Assembly (NCBI GenBank): GCA_026400815.1
Contig: JAPLOI010000004.1
Coordinates: forward strand, 1 to 64,000
Direction: 5' to 3'
Origin: Alphaproteobacteria bacterium
Lineage (GTDB): Bacteria > Pseudomonadota > Alphaproteobacteria > Acetobacterales > Acetobacteraceae
Length of the DNA: 64,000 nucleotides
In this document: piece by piece, positions 26,206 through 35,312 of the stretch
How positions within the stretch are numbered: the stretch's first letter is position 1
How the letters are laid out: each line of letters begins with the position of its first letter
Made by a program: the position numbers and the translations under genes
The notes under the pieces: generated by a model
What the model was told of the DNA's origin: nothing
Database searches by the model: none
What the model saw: only the letters and a program-made list of their open reading frames with translations

Positions 26206-27597
26206 ATGACCCTGCTGATCCAGTGCATCCCCTTGCTCGTCCTGATCCTGCTTCTGGGCATCGTGCGCACGGGGCCGGTCACGGCGTGCCTGGCTGCGAT
26301 GGCTGCCAGCATTCCGGCCTACCTCGCAGTCGAACCCACAACGACCTTGCCCGCCTTCATGGTCGGTAGCCTGGCGGAGGGCTCCTGGCTGGCGATCGCG
26401 CCGGTCACCATCGTCGCAGCCGGGCTCGTCTTCCATTCCGCCGTCACGATCGAGGGGCGGCCGGTGGCGGCTCCCGGCGACGTCGCCGATCGCCTGTTCA
26501 CTGCCGCCTTCCTGCTCGGTCCCTTTGCGGAAACCGTCACGGGCTTCTGTGTCGGGGCGATCTTTGCTCTCGGCGTCATGCGCCAGGCAGGTGTCGCAGG
26601 CGTGCCGGCCGCGGCGATGTCCCTGCTTACGCTGGCTCTCATTCCCTGGGGTGGGCTTGGCCCCGGCACCGCCGTCGGCGCGGCGATCTCCGGTGTGCCC
26701 GGCCAGGAACTGGGTGCCCGCAACGCCTGGATCGTGGCATTCGAGCTGCCGTTGCTGCTCGCCCTGTTCTGGCACTGGAGCAGCAAGGCGGGCTTCCCCA
26801 CGCCGCATGCGCGCAAGCTGGGGCAGCTGGCCTGGGTGATTGCCGTCGGCGCATCGCTCATTGTCTGGCACCGCTTTGCCCCCTGGGAACTCGTCGGCGT
26901 TCTCGCAACCGGCCCCCTGCTTGCCCTTCGCCTGCTGCTGTCAGACCCGCCACGCACCCTGACAGCCTGGCGCCAAGCCGGTTCCAGGGCGCTGCCCTAT
27001 CTGCTCCTGGCGGGGGTTCTTCTAGCAAGCCGGCTCTGGCGGGATGCCCCCGCTTTCGCCCCCTTTGCGGGCCTACCCCCGATCGCGGCCAACCATGCCA
27101 TGGTCTCCATCGCAGTCGTTGCGATATTGGTGGCGCTGCAGACGCCGCAGCCGGCCCAGCTCATCTCCTCGGCGTTGGCACGCGCATGGCGGCCGGCGCT
27201 GGCGCTGCTGATGTTCGTGCTGCTCTCCCGATTCCTGTCGAACGCCGGCATTCCCCAGGCGCTGGCGCACGCACTGGCACACGCGCTGGGTGCCGCCGCA
27301 CCCTTTGCCTCTCCCGTCCTGGCCGGGATCGCAGCCTTCTTCGCTGGCACCAATGTCGGCGCCAACAGCACGATGATGTCGCTGCAGAGCGAACTCGGCC
27401 GGCTCGCCGGCATGGACCGCGCGGCACTGCCGGCGATCCAGAACGGCACGCTGTTCCTCCTGCTCGCCCCCCAGGTGGTCGGCATGGTCGCCGGTCTCGC
27501 CGGACCTGGCGTCACCCCGGCCGCAATCTGGCGGGTGGCGTGGCCCGTCGCACTGGTATCGCTCGCCGTCGGGCTGGCGGCCGTTGCCGCGGGATGA
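26206..27597 (+). CDS. L-lactate permease family transporter
   Basis: A 464-residue polytopic membrane protein of the LctP family, with about twelve to fourteen hydrophobic segments. Family landmarks are 'GPFAETVTGFCVGAIF', 'LIPWGGLGPGTAVGA' and, near the end, 'FFAGTNVGANSTMMS'. It is shorter than typical LctP (about 550 residues), so the substrate may be lactate, glycolate or another small 2-hydroxy acid taken up with protons. The ATG at 26206 follows CCGGAGG. A 7-bp hairpin in its leader (26150-26177) is the only structure I see in the preceding 150 bases. Confidence 0.85.
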   Translation: MTLLIQCIPLLVLILLLGIVRTGPVTACLAAMAASIPAYLAVEPTTTLPAFMVGSLAEGSWLAIAPVTIVAAGLVFHSAVTIEGRPVAAPGDVADRLFTAAFLLGPFAETVTGFCVGAIFALGVMRQAGVAGVPAAAMSLLTLALIPWGGLGPGTAVGAAISGVPGQELGARNAWIVAFELPLLLALFWHWSSKAGFPTPHARKLGQLAWVIAVGASLIVWHRFAPWELVGVLATGPLLALRLLLSDPPRTLTAWRQAGSRALPYLLLAGVLLASRLWRDAPAFAPFAGLPPIAANHAMVSIAVVAILVALQTPQPAQLISSALARAWRPALALLMFVLLSRFLSNAGIPQALAHALAHALGAAAPFASPVLAGIAAFFAGTNVGANSTMMSLQSELGRLAGMDRAALPAIQNGTLFLLLAPQVVGMVAGLAGPGVTPAAIWRVAWPVALVSLAVGLAAVAAG

Positions 27598-27609
27598 GAA
27601 GCTGCATCC

Positions 27610-28239
27610 ATGCGCAACGCCATCCGCCACCTTTCCACGGCCGACCCAGCCATGGCCGCGCTGATCCGCCGGACTGGCCGCTGCGGCTATGCGCAGGAAA
27701 AGCGCGAGCCTTACCAGGCGCTCGTGCGCGCCATCGCCCACCAACAGCTGCACGGCGCCGCCGCCCGCACCATCCTGGGCCGCTTCATGGCGCTGTATCC
27801 CCAAGTGGCATTCCCAACGCCGGAACTGGTCCTCTCCACCGATGCAGACCCCCTGCGCGCCTGCGGCTTCTCGCGCAGCAAGATCGCCGCCATTCGCGAC
27901 ATCGCCCTCAAGACCCATGAGGGCGTGGTCCCCACCCGCCGTGCCGCGATGCGCCTGTCGGATGCCGAACTGATCGAACGCCTGACGGTCATTCGCGGCG
28001 TCGGCCGCTGGACCGTGGAAATGCTGCTGATGTTCACGCTGAACCGAACGGATATCCTGCCAGTGGACGATTTCGGCGTCCGCGAAGGGTATCGGCGGCT
28101 CCACGGTCTGGAAGCGCAACCCAAGCCCCGGGAACTCGCCGCGATCGGCGAGATGTGGTCGCCATGGCGCAGTGTCGCCAGCTGGTATTTGTGGCGCGCG
28201 GCGGAGGAGCGGCCGGCGACGCCTATGCCGTCGGCGTAG
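27610..28239 (+). CDS. DNA-3-methyladenine glycosylase II (AlkA-like, HhH-GPD)
   Basis: A 209-residue base-excision repair glycosylase of the HhH-GPD superfamily, compact like yeast Mag1 or the short bacterial AlkA type. 'YQALVRAIAHQQLHGAAA' opens the catalytic domain. The helix-hairpin-helix 'LTVIRGVGRWTVEMLL' is at 125-140, and the catalytic Asp lies in 'PVDDFGVREG' (151-160). It removes alkylated purines from DNA. The start lies 12 bases after the transporter stop, so the pair are likely co-transcribed, without obvious functional link. Its end overlaps the convergent hydrolase gene by 17 bases. Confidence 0.92.
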   Translation: MRNAIRHLSTADPAMAALIRRTGRCGYAQEKREPYQALVRAIAHQQLHGAAARTILGRFMALYPQVAFPTPELVLSTDADPLRACGFSRSKIAAIRDIALKTHEGVVPTRRAAMRLSDAELIERLTVIRGVGRWTVEMLLMFTLNRTDILPVDDFGVREGYRRLHGLEAQPKPRELAAIGEMWSPWRSVASWYLWRAAEERPATPMPSA

Positions 28240-28999
28240 CTGGCGCGAAGGCCTCCACCACGGCCAGGAATCCCTCCGGGTCATCAGCGTGCAGCCAATG
28301 CCCGGCATTCTTGAGCGCCACGAACTTCGCCGTCGGGAACAGCGGTGCGATGGCCACCCGATGCTCCTGCTGCACGTAGCGTGACCGTGCCCCGGAGAGG
28401 AACAAGGTGGGGCCGGCATAGGGCGATGCCGTAGCGATCGGCCAATCCTGAATCTCGTCCATACCAGCAATGATCTCATCGAGGCCAATGCGCCAATGCG
28501 GCGCTTCACCCAGCCGTAGGTTGGACAGCAGGAAGGCACGTTCCCCAGCATCCGCGACGAAGGGCGCGAGCGTCGCATCGGCCTCCGCCCGCGTCAGCCC
28601 GGGCGACAAGGCCATGTCGCGCATCGCGGTCGCGTATGTCACCAGCTGCGGCCTGTACCGCACAGGCGCGATATCGGCCACGCAAAGCCGCGCCACAGCG
28701 TCCGGATAGGTCAGAGCAAGGGTCATCGCGGTCTTGCCGCCCATCGAGTGTCCCAGCACGGCACAAGGCAAGAGACCCAGCTGCGCCAATGTCTCGTGCA
28801 CATCCTCTGCCAGGGTGCGGTAATCCATGCCAACCGCGTGTGGGCTTGCCCCGTGGTTCCGCAGATCCAGCGCCACCACCCGCCGTCCGCCCGCAGCCAG
28901 GCGGCGCTGCACGGCGCCGAAATTACCGGATTGGCCGAACAGCCCGTGCAGCAGCACCAGCACCGGCCCCTCCCCGCGCGAGGTGGCGTGCAGGATCAT
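28223..28999 (-). CDS. Alpha/beta fold hydrolase (YbfF-like esterase)
   Basis: A 258-residue alpha/beta hydrolase. The nucleophile elbow is 'GHSMGGK' with Ser85, the oxyanion region is 'LLHGLFGQ' (17-24), and the catalytic His lies in 'NAGHWLHAD' near the C-terminus. Overall layout matches the YbfF/ABHD11 group of small acyl esterases. The ATG at 28999 overlaps the upstream EamA stop as ATGA. A longer frame beginning at 29251 reads through the EamA gene and is rejected. Substrate is unknown, likely an acyl or thioester. Confidence 0.88.
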   Translation of the reverse strand: MILHATSRGEGPVLVLLHGLFGQSGNFGAVQRRLAAGGRRVVALDLRNHGASPHAVGMDYRTLAEDVHETLAQLGLLPCAVLGHSMGGKTAMTLALTYPDAVARLCVADIAPVRYRPQLVTYATAMRDMALSPGLTRAEADATLAPFVADAGERAFLLSNLRLGEAPHWRIGLDEIIAGMDEIQDWPIATASPYAGPTLFLSGARSRYVQQEHRVAIAPLFPTAKFVALKNAGHWLHADDPEGFLAVVEAFAPATPTA

Positions 29000-29883
29000 C
29001 TCTGTCTTCCCGGAATCACCGAAACCGCAACGCCGCCAATGATCAGGGCGGTTCCGATCGCCAGATCGAGCCCAAGCGGCTCTCCCAACCAGAGCGCCGA
29101 GAGCAGCAGCCCGGCCGCGGGTGTCATCAGGAACCCAACCGAGGCAACCACCACCGGCAGATGCACCATCGTCAGCAGGTAGCACCATGTTCCGATCGGC
29201 CCGGCGATCCCGCCGACGTAGCCGAGGGCCACCAACGCCCCGGTGCCCCATTGCCCCGGTGGTTCAAGCATCCAGGCGAATGGCAGCAACACCAGGCTCG
29301 CGAGCCCGAAAGACCACGGCAGCAACTGCACCATCGAAAGCGCGGGTGGCCGCATCCGGATCACCAGCATCGGCACCCCAACCGCCGCCGCGGCCACCAG
29401 CAGGAAGGCATGCCCCAGCAGCACGCCCGGCGCCGTCCAGTCGATCGACCAGGGCCCCATCAGCAGCACGATGCCAGCCACCCCCATCGCCACCGCAATC
29501 CACCGCCGGCGGGGCACACGCTCCCGCAGCAGCAGGACAGAGGCGGGCACGGTAAAGACGAGCGTGACGGACGTGATCACAGATGTCCGCCCGGCCTGCA
29601 CCCACACCAGGGCCAGGTGCACGCAGATGAAGAACAACGCCAACTGCGACAGCGCCACGGACAGGAAGAACGGCATGTCCCGCCGCCCCGGCCATGCCAG
29701 CCGCCCCATCGCGGCCAGCAGGACCAGGGTCACCAGCGTGGACATCGCGGTCCGCCCCAGCGCAAACCAGATCGGCGCCGCGCCCTGCCCGATCGCCTCC
29801 TTGGTCACGGGCCAGGCGCTGCTGAACAGCAGCACGGCACCGGCCAGGGGCAGGAGCCCCCGCCAGGTAACCGGTTGTGTCAC
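28996..29883 (-). CDS. DMT superfamily transporter (EamA)
   Basis: A 295-residue membrane protein with ten predicted helices arranged as two EamA repeats ('GRTAMSTLVTLVLLAAMG' in the first, 'PAAGLLLSALWLGEPL' in the second). Members export amino acids or other metabolites, but this one's cargo is unassigned. The start is taken as the GTG at 29883, seven bases after the quinone oxidoreductase stop; the earlier TTG at 29901 would overlap that gene. It is coupled to the esterase downstream. Confidence 0.85.
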   Translation of the reverse strand: MTQPVTWRGLLPLAGAVLLFSSAWPVTKEAIGQGAAPIWFALGRTAMSTLVTLVLLAAMGRLAWPGRRDMPFFLSVALSQLALFFICVHLALVWVQAGRTSVITSVTLVFTVPASVLLLRERVPRRRWIAVAMGVAGIVLLMGPWSIDWTAPGVLLGHAFLLVAAAAVGVPMLVIRMRPPALSMVQLLPWSFGLASLVLLPFAWMLEPPGQWGTGALVALGYVGGIAGPIGTWCYLLTMVHLPVVVASVGFLMTPAAGLLLSALWLGEPLGLDLAIGTALIIGGVAVSVIPGRQR

Positions 29884-29890
29884 CCGCCCG

Positions 29891-30895
29891 TCAGTCGGCA
29901 ACGGTCAGCATGATCTTGCCGATATGCGCGCTGCTCTCCATCAGGGCATGGGCCTCGGCCGCCCGCTCCAAAGGGAAGGTCGCGTGGATCACAGGCCGGC
30001 ACTTCCCCTGGTCCAGCAACGGCCAGACCTTTTCGTGAAGTTCCCGTGCGATGGCACCCTTCTGCGCCGTGGTGCGCGGCCGCATCGTGGAGCCGGTCAC
30101 CGCAAGCCGGCGGGTCATGATCGGCGTCAGGTCCATCGCCTCCACCTTGCTGCCGCCCAGGAAGGCGATGATCACCAGCCGCCCGTCGATCGCCAGGGCA
30201 CGGATGTTGCGGGGGAAATAGGCACCGCCCACCATGTCCAGAATCACGTCCACACCCCGGCCCTCGGTCAGCGACTTGATCTCCGCGCCGAAGTCCTGGG
30301 TCCGGTAGTTGATCGCCGCGGCGGCACCCAGTGCAACACAGGCCGCCACCTTGCCGTCCGAGCCCGCCGTGGCGTAGGCCGTTGCCCCGAAGGCCGCTGC
30401 CAACTGGATCGCTGTCACGCCAATGCCCGACGTGCCGCCATGGATCAGCACCTTCTCGCCGGCCGCCAGGCGACCTGCCATGAACAGGTTCGCCCACACC
30501 GTGAAAAATGTCTCCGGCAACGCGCCCGCATGGAGCGCGTCGTAACCGGCTGGCCACGGCAGCGTCTGCGCCTCAGGGGCGGTGCAGTACTCGGCATACC
30601 CGCCGCCATTGGTCAGGGCGCAAACCTTGTCCCCGACACGATAGGATCGGACATCCGCACCGGTCGCCACCACCTCGCCAGACACCTCCAGCCCGATGAG
30701 GGGGCTGGCTCCTGGCGGGGGCGGGTAGGAGCCACTGCGTTGGGCCACATCAGGCCGGTTCACGCCTGCCACCTGAACCCGGATCAGAACCTCGTCGGGC
30801 TTGGGCACCGGCAGCGCGGCGGAGGAGGGCCGCAACACCTCCGGGCCGCCGGGCTGGGCAGCCTCGATGATGCGCATCGTAGAGGGCAGAGCCAT
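29891..30895 (-). CDS. Zinc-free MDR-type NAD(P)H:quinone oxidoreductase
   Basis: A 334-residue medium-chain dehydrogenase/reductase of the quinone oxidoreductase group, close in layout to the TP53I3/PIG3 type. The GroES-like domain has '[19 protein letters not shown]', and the Rossmann part has '[15 protein letters not shown]' near 148-162. The cysteine/histidine ligands of zinc alcohol dehydrogenases are lacking. It reduces quinones or reactive enones with NADPH. It is upstream of the EamA and esterase genes and probably shares a transcript; 83 bases separate it from the amidase gene. Confidence 0.92.
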   Translation of the reverse strand: MALPSTMRIIEAAQPGGPEVLRPSSAALPVPKPDEVLIRVQVAGVNRPDVAQRSGSYPPPPGASPLIGLEVSGEVVATGADVRSYRVGDKVCALTNGGGYAEYCTAPEAQTLPWPAGYDALHAGALPETFFTVWANLFMAGRLAAGEKVLIHGGTSGIGVTAIQLAAAFGATAYATAGSDGKVAACVALGAAAAINYRTQDFGAEIKSLTEGRGVDVILDMVGGAYFPRNIRALAIDGRLVIIAFLGGSKVEAMDLTPIMTRRLAVTGSTMRPRTTAQKGAIARELHEKVWPLLDQGKCRPVIHATFPLERAAEAHALMESSAHIGKIMLTVAD

Positions 30896-30978
30896 GCTGG
30901 AGTCCTCGCTTGGGCGGGAACTAGGTCACTCCAATACCCCATGCCGTCAAGCGGCACTTGGGCAGGGCGGCACGTCCC

Positions 30979-32547
30979 CTACCCCTCACACCCCGGCGGA
31001 ACGCGCCGGGCCTTGGTTGCCTGCTCAAACGCATAGGCAATGCGCAGGAGCTTCGCCTCGCTCCAGGCACGCCCAGCGAAGGTGGCACCCAGCGGGTAGT
31101 CGGGTGTCGCTGTCTTGCCCACACCAGAGATGAACCCCGCCGGAACCAGCACGCTGGGATATCCCGGCTTGGCCGCGATGCCGGCGCCGGCATTGCCCGG
31201 GAACAGCACGGCATCCAGAGCGTGCTCGTCCATGTAGGCATCCATGCCCATGCGGCCCGCTGTCAGCAGATCGAGGCGGCGGGCATTCTTGTATTCCGCC
31301 TCCGAAAGATCGCCCTTCGTCGCCTGCGCGGCGCGGAACAGGTCCTGGCCGAACCGCAGGCACTGGTCAGGATGCGCCTCATTGAAGGCGATGATGTCGG
31401 CCATGGACCGGTTCTTGGTCCCGCGCAGCCATTCCGTGAGATACTCGTTGAGATCGTGCTTGATCTCATAGACGAACACGGTCGAAACCCGCCTGACGGT
31501 ATGGCGAAGCGGGCTTTCCGGATTGGCATCCAGCACCGGCATGTCGGTGCCGGGGGCGCCGATCCAGCCTTCAACCGGCATGGGCGCCCGCACAATCACC
31601 GCGCCGAGATCCTGCAGCGCCTCGATGGCCTGGTCCATCACCTTGCGCGCACGCTTCGACAGCGGGCCGTAGTAGATGTCGCGGCCCGGGTCCTCCGGCA
31701 TGGCCGGCACGCCGATGCGCATGCCCTTCGCACCGTCCGCGCCCAGGCCCGCGGTGTAGTCTGCAGGGCGCTTCATCTTTGCAGTCGCCGGGTCGAGCGG
31801 GTCAACCTGCGCCAGGACATTCAACAGGATGGCCGCATCGCGAACGGTGCGGGTCATCGGCCCCGCCGTATCCTGGCTGTGCGAGATCGGCAGGATACCG
31901 GCGCGGCTGATCAGGCCCACCGTAGGCTTCACCGTCACCACCCCGGACTGGTTGGCCGGCGACAGCAACGAGCCCGATGTCTCGCTGCCGATCGTTGCCA
32001 CCGCGAGGCCCGCCGCCACCGCCACGCCGGATCCAGCCGAGGAGCCCCCAGGCTGCACGACCGGGATGTTGTCCTTGAACAGGGTCGGCGCCCAGGCATT
32101 GCGCACCTGCCCGCCGAGCGAGGAGTAGCCGGACGGCATCCCAACGGCGAGGAAGTTCGCGAACTCGGTCAGGTTCGCCTTGCCCAGAATGACCGCACCG
32201 GCCTCGCGCAGCAGCCTGGTCACGGTCGCGTCGCGCCGCGCCTTCGCATCGGCCAGGGCAGCGGAGCCGGCCGTGGTGGGCTGCTTGTCGCCGGTGGCAA
32301 TGTTGTCCTTCAGCAGGATCGGGATGCCCTCCAGCGGGCGCGGGGCCTTGCGCTTGCTGGCATCGAGCTTGCCGGCAATCGCCAACGCGTCGGGATTGAC
32401 CACGCGCACGGAGTTGAGCGCCGGGCCCGAGCAATCCAACGCCTCGATGCGGCCAAGGAATGCCTTGGTCACGTCGGATACCGTTGTCGTGCCTGCGGAA
32501 AGAGCCTCGCGCACCGAGTCGATCGTGCTGTTCGACAGGTCGTCCAT
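30979..32547 (-). CDS. Amidase (amidase signature family)
   Basis: A 522-residue amidase-signature hydrolase. The Ser-cisSer-Lys triad is visible as Lys80 ('LLKDNI'), the cis-Ser near 170 ('GGSSAGSG') and the nucleophile near Ser193 ('GSETSGS'). No signal peptide is present. The C-terminal third is typical of the group related to peptide amidase and glutamyl-tRNA amidotransferase A-like enzymes. It would release ammonia or an amine from an amide. It starts 11 bases downstream of the diaminopropionate ammonia-lyase gene, so the two probably act together in nitrogen acquisition. Confidence 0.92.
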   Translation of the reverse strand: MDDLSNSTIDSVREALSAGTTTVSDVTKAFLGRIEALDCSGPALNSVRVVNPDALAIAGKLDASKRKAPRPLEGIPILLKDNIATGDKQPTTAGSAALADAKARRDATVTRLLREAGAVILGKANLTEFANFLAVGMPSGYSSLGGQVRNAWAPTLFKDNIPVVQPGGSSAGSGVAVAAGLAVATIGSETSGSLLSPANQSGVVTVKPTVGLISRAGILPISHSQDTAGPMTRTVRDAAILLNVLAQVDPLDPATAKMKRPADYTAGLGADGAKGMRIGVPAMPEDPGRDIYYGPLSKRARKVMDQAIEALQDLGAVIVRAPMPVEGWIGAPGTDMPVLDANPESPLRHTVRRVSTVFVYEIKHDLNEYLTEWLRGTKNRSMADIIAFNEAHPDQCLRFGQDLFRAAQATKGDLSEAEYKNARRLDLLTAGRMGMDAYMDEHALDAVLFPGNAGAGIAAKPGYPSVLVPAGFISGVGKTATPDYPLGATFAGRAWSEAKLLRIAYAFEQATKARRVPPGCEG

Positions 32548-32558
32548 AGTGGCTTCCT

Positions 32559-33722
32559 TCAGGCTGCGTCGGCCACAAGCCGCGCATAGAGTTCGGGGTC
32601 CGTCGCGCCTTCAGTACTGAACAGCAGCACACGGCTGTCCGGCCCGAGCGACAGCAAGGACCGGGAGGCCGGGTCAGTCGCGGCCAGTAGCAGGCCGGCA
32701 AGGCCAGCCACGCCGGACTCGCCGGCCACGATCCCCAGTCGGGCCAGTATGCGCATGCAATCCACCGCCGCCTCGTCCGGCACCGCCATGAAGGCATCGG
32801 TGGCCCGCGACAGTTCCTGCCAGGCAAGCAGGCTCGGCTCGCCGCAGGCCAGCCCGGCCATCAGCGTGTCGAGATCACCAGGAATGGCCACGGGTTCGCC
32901 GGCTTCGGCACTGGCCAGAAGGCAGGCCGCCTTGTCGGGTTCGGCCACGACGAAGATCGGCGGCGTGGCGAAGGTCGCACGCAGCTGAACAGACACAGCC
33001 GCGGCTGCCCCTCCGACACCGCCTTGCATGAAGCAATGCGTCGGGGGCGGGCCCTCCCATTGTGCCAGTGCCTCCTCGGCCATCAGGCGATACCCCTGCA
33101 TCACGTCAACCGGTACCGTCGTGTAGCCCTCGTACGACGTGTCGGAGATCACGAACCAGCCATTTGCCTCTGCGTCGCGCGCTGCCTGGCGGACAGCGTC
33201 GTCATAGGTGCCGGGCACGCGGCGCACCTCGGCGCCGTACCTGGCAATTGCATCGACACGGCCCTGGCTGACGGTGGCGTGCACATAGATCACGCAGCGG
33301 CAGCCAAAACGCTGCGCGCCCCAGGCCACGGATCGGCCGTGGTTGCCGTCGGTCGCGCAGCAGACCGTCAGCTCGCGCGTGGTATCCAGGAAAGTGCCGG
33401 CCACAAGATCGCCGGAACTTGCCCGTGGCGCTACGCCGCGCCTGGCCAGTTCGGCCGCCAGCGCCTGGGCCACTGCATAGGCGCCCCCGAGTGCCTTGAA
33501 GCTGCCCAGGCCGAAGCGGGTCGACTCATCCTTCAGTCTCAGCGTGGCGATGCCGGCGTGGGCTGCAAGCGACGGCAGGTCGTGCAGCGCCGTTGGAGCA
33601 TAGCCGGGCCAGGACATGATCTCCTCACGCGCACGGCGAAAGCCGCGATCGGGCAGGACGACGATCCCCGGGGTGCCAGCATTCGGGTTCGGGAAAACGC
33701 GGAACGGGTGCGGGGCGATCAT
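32559..33722 (-). CDS. dpaL: Diaminopropionate ammonia-lyase
   Basis: A PLP-dependent fold-type II enzyme that splits 2,3-diaminopropionate to pyruvate and two ammonia. At 387 residues it has near-normal length. The Schiff-base lysine is Lys76 in 'GSFKALGGAY', the phosphate-binding region is 'GGVGGAAAA', and 'KDESTRFGLGSFKALG' is typical of YgeX/DpaL rather than threonine dehydratase. The ATG at 33722 is the first in frame. It precedes the amidase by 11 bases and follows the MFS gene by 61 bases on the same strand, suggesting import, deamination and amide hydrolysis as one unit. Confidence 0.87.
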   Translation of the reverse strand: MIAPHPFRVFPNPNAGTPGIVVLPDRGFRRAREEIMSWPGYAPTALHDLPSLAAHAGIATLRLKDESTRFGLGSFKALGGAYAVAQALAAELARRGVAPRASSGDLVAGTFLDTTRELTVCCATDGNHGRSVAWGAQRFGCRCVIYVHATVSQGRVDAIARYGAEVRRVPGTYDDAVRQAARDAEANGWFVISDTSYEGYTTVPVDVMQGYRLMAEEALAQWEGPPPTHCFMQGGVGGAAAAVSVQLRATFATPPIFVVAEPDKAACLLASAEAGEPVAIPGDLDTLMAGLACGEPSLLAWQELSRATDAFMAVPDEAAVDCMRILARLGIVAGESGVAGLAGLLLAATDPASRSLLSLGPDSRVLLFSTEGATDPELYARLVADAA

Positions 33723-33783
33723 GACGGCATGCTGCGTTGCGTGCCGCCGATCCGCAAGTCACGACAAGCGGGCCTACAGAATG

Positions 33784-35208
33784 TCACCCCGGGCGCGGTG
33801 CCAGCATGCGGCGGATCAGCATGGCTGCCAGCATCGGCGGCAAGGTGAAGATGGTGAACAGCCACCCGGCCGCGTTGGAGGCGCCAGCCACGCCGCCGGG
33901 GTCCGCGATACCGGCCAGGTTGGTAACAACGCCGCCCAGGGCGGAGCCGAATGCGTATGTGGTCATCAGCACGATCGTGATGGAGGCGGCTGCCACATCC
34001 TTCTCGCCTTCCGGTGCGAAGGCGAAGATGCGTGGCCCCAGATGCGGCCAGGCAATGCCGATGCCCAAACCCATTGCGGCGAGGCAGATGCCCAGCACAG
34101 TCACCGCACTCCCAGCCTCGTCGTGCAAAGGCATCAGGACCGAGAGGAAGGCGATGCTCGCCGCCATGAACAACGGCCCGGCGCGCATGCAAAGGCGCAC
34201 TCTTGCCTCTCCGCCACCAGACGACAGCACGGACCCCGTCGTCCAGCCGGCCGACATCACTGCCGAGAGAAAGCCCGCATGCAGCGGGGTCATGCCGTGC
34301 AGTGTTTGCAGGAAGTAGGGCACGAAGATCTCTGTGTTGACCCCGAAGGCCAGCATCATCATCGCCCCATAGGCCGCGCCGAGGTCTGTCCGCGGGTTCG
34401 TGCCGCCGCGTGGCAGAAGGTGCCGTTCCGATGTTGCTTCAAGGCGGAAGAAGAACGCCATGCCAATCGCGGCGACGCCCAGGCCCACAAGGTTGCCCTG
34501 CAGCGTGCCGGAGGTGCCGCCGAGAGAGACCGCCATGACCGACGCGGCGAGCACGCCAAGATTGAGCAATGCCATCGGGCGCTGTGGTGCCGGCGTTCGG
34601 GCGAGATCACGCGGCAGCGCCACAGTCACCATCAGGGCCACCAGCGGGACAACAGCAAGGGTGGTCCAGAAGGCCAGGCGCCAGGCGCCGTACTCGGCAA
34701 AGATACCGCCGACGGCCGGTCCGGCCAGTGTTGCCACGCCCCAGGCCGCAGAGATGACCGACAGCGCCCGCGACCAAAGGGAGGGGGGAAAGAGCAGGCG
34801 AACCATCGAGAAGGAGAGCGCCGAGAGAAGCCCGGCACCGAGCCCCTGGAGGAACCGGGCCGCCAGCAGCACGGCCATGTTGGGCGCCAGCGCGCAGGCG
34901 GCGGTGCCGAGACCGAACAGGAGCAGCGCCAGGCGGTAGGTGCCCTGCCCGCGCATCTGATGCATGAGCCGCGCGCACGTCGCGCCGCCCAGCAGGGAGG
35001 CGATGACGTAGAGGGTGGTGCTCCAGGCAAAGAACCGCATGCCACCAATGTCGTCCACGATGGTGGGCATGATGGTGACAACGATGAAGGTGTTGATCGC
35101 GTGCAGGATCATCCCGGTGCCAACCACCAGGCTGCGCAGCAGGTTCGTGCCGCTCAGCAGGTCGCCCCAGCCCTGGCTGGATGGTGCGGCTTCAGTTTCG
35201 TTCGCCAT
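33784..35208 (-). CDS. MFS transporter (DHA2/EmrB-like)
   Basis: A 474-residue major facilitator protein with 12-14 transmembrane helices. 'RFLQGLGAGLLSALSFSM' and 'GVATLAGPAVGGIFAEYGAWR' correspond to the motif C region of drug:H+ antiporters, which favours efflux. The ATG at 35208 is chosen over a ten-residue longer frame. It is the first gene of a run with dpaL and the amidase, so an amino-acid-like cargo is possible. It is divergent from denD across 104 bases. Confidence 0.85.
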   Translation of the reverse strand: MANETEAAPSSQGWGDLLSGTNLLRSLVVGTGMILHAINTFIVVTIMPTIVDDIGGMRFFAWSTTLYVIASLLGGATCARLMHQMRGQGTYRLALLLFGLGTAACALAPNMAVLLAARFLQGLGAGLLSALSFSMVRLLFPPSLWSRALSVISAAWGVATLAGPAVGGIFAEYGAWRLAFWTTLAVVPLVALMVTVALPRDLARTPAPQRPMALLNLGVLAASVMAVSLGGTSGTLQGNLVGLGVAAIGMAFFFRLEATSERHLLPRGGTNPRTDLGAAYGAMMMLAFGVNTEIFVPYFLQTLHGMTPLHAGFLSAVMSAGWTTGSVLSSGGGEARVRLCMRAGPLFMAASIAFLSVLMPLHDEAGSAVTVLGICLAAMGLGIGIAWPHLGPRIFAFAPEGEKDVAAASITIVLMTTYAFGSALGGVVTNLAGIADPGGVAGASNAAGWLFTIFTLPPMLAAMLIRRMLAPRPG

Positions 35209-35312
35209 GTGCGGTCCCCTCGGCGGCACCATGCCCAAGGCGCCCGCACCTGGATACCCTTTCGGCGCATGGTTGGCTGTGCTTATGGGAAGGACTGACG
35301 CGGGAGATGACG

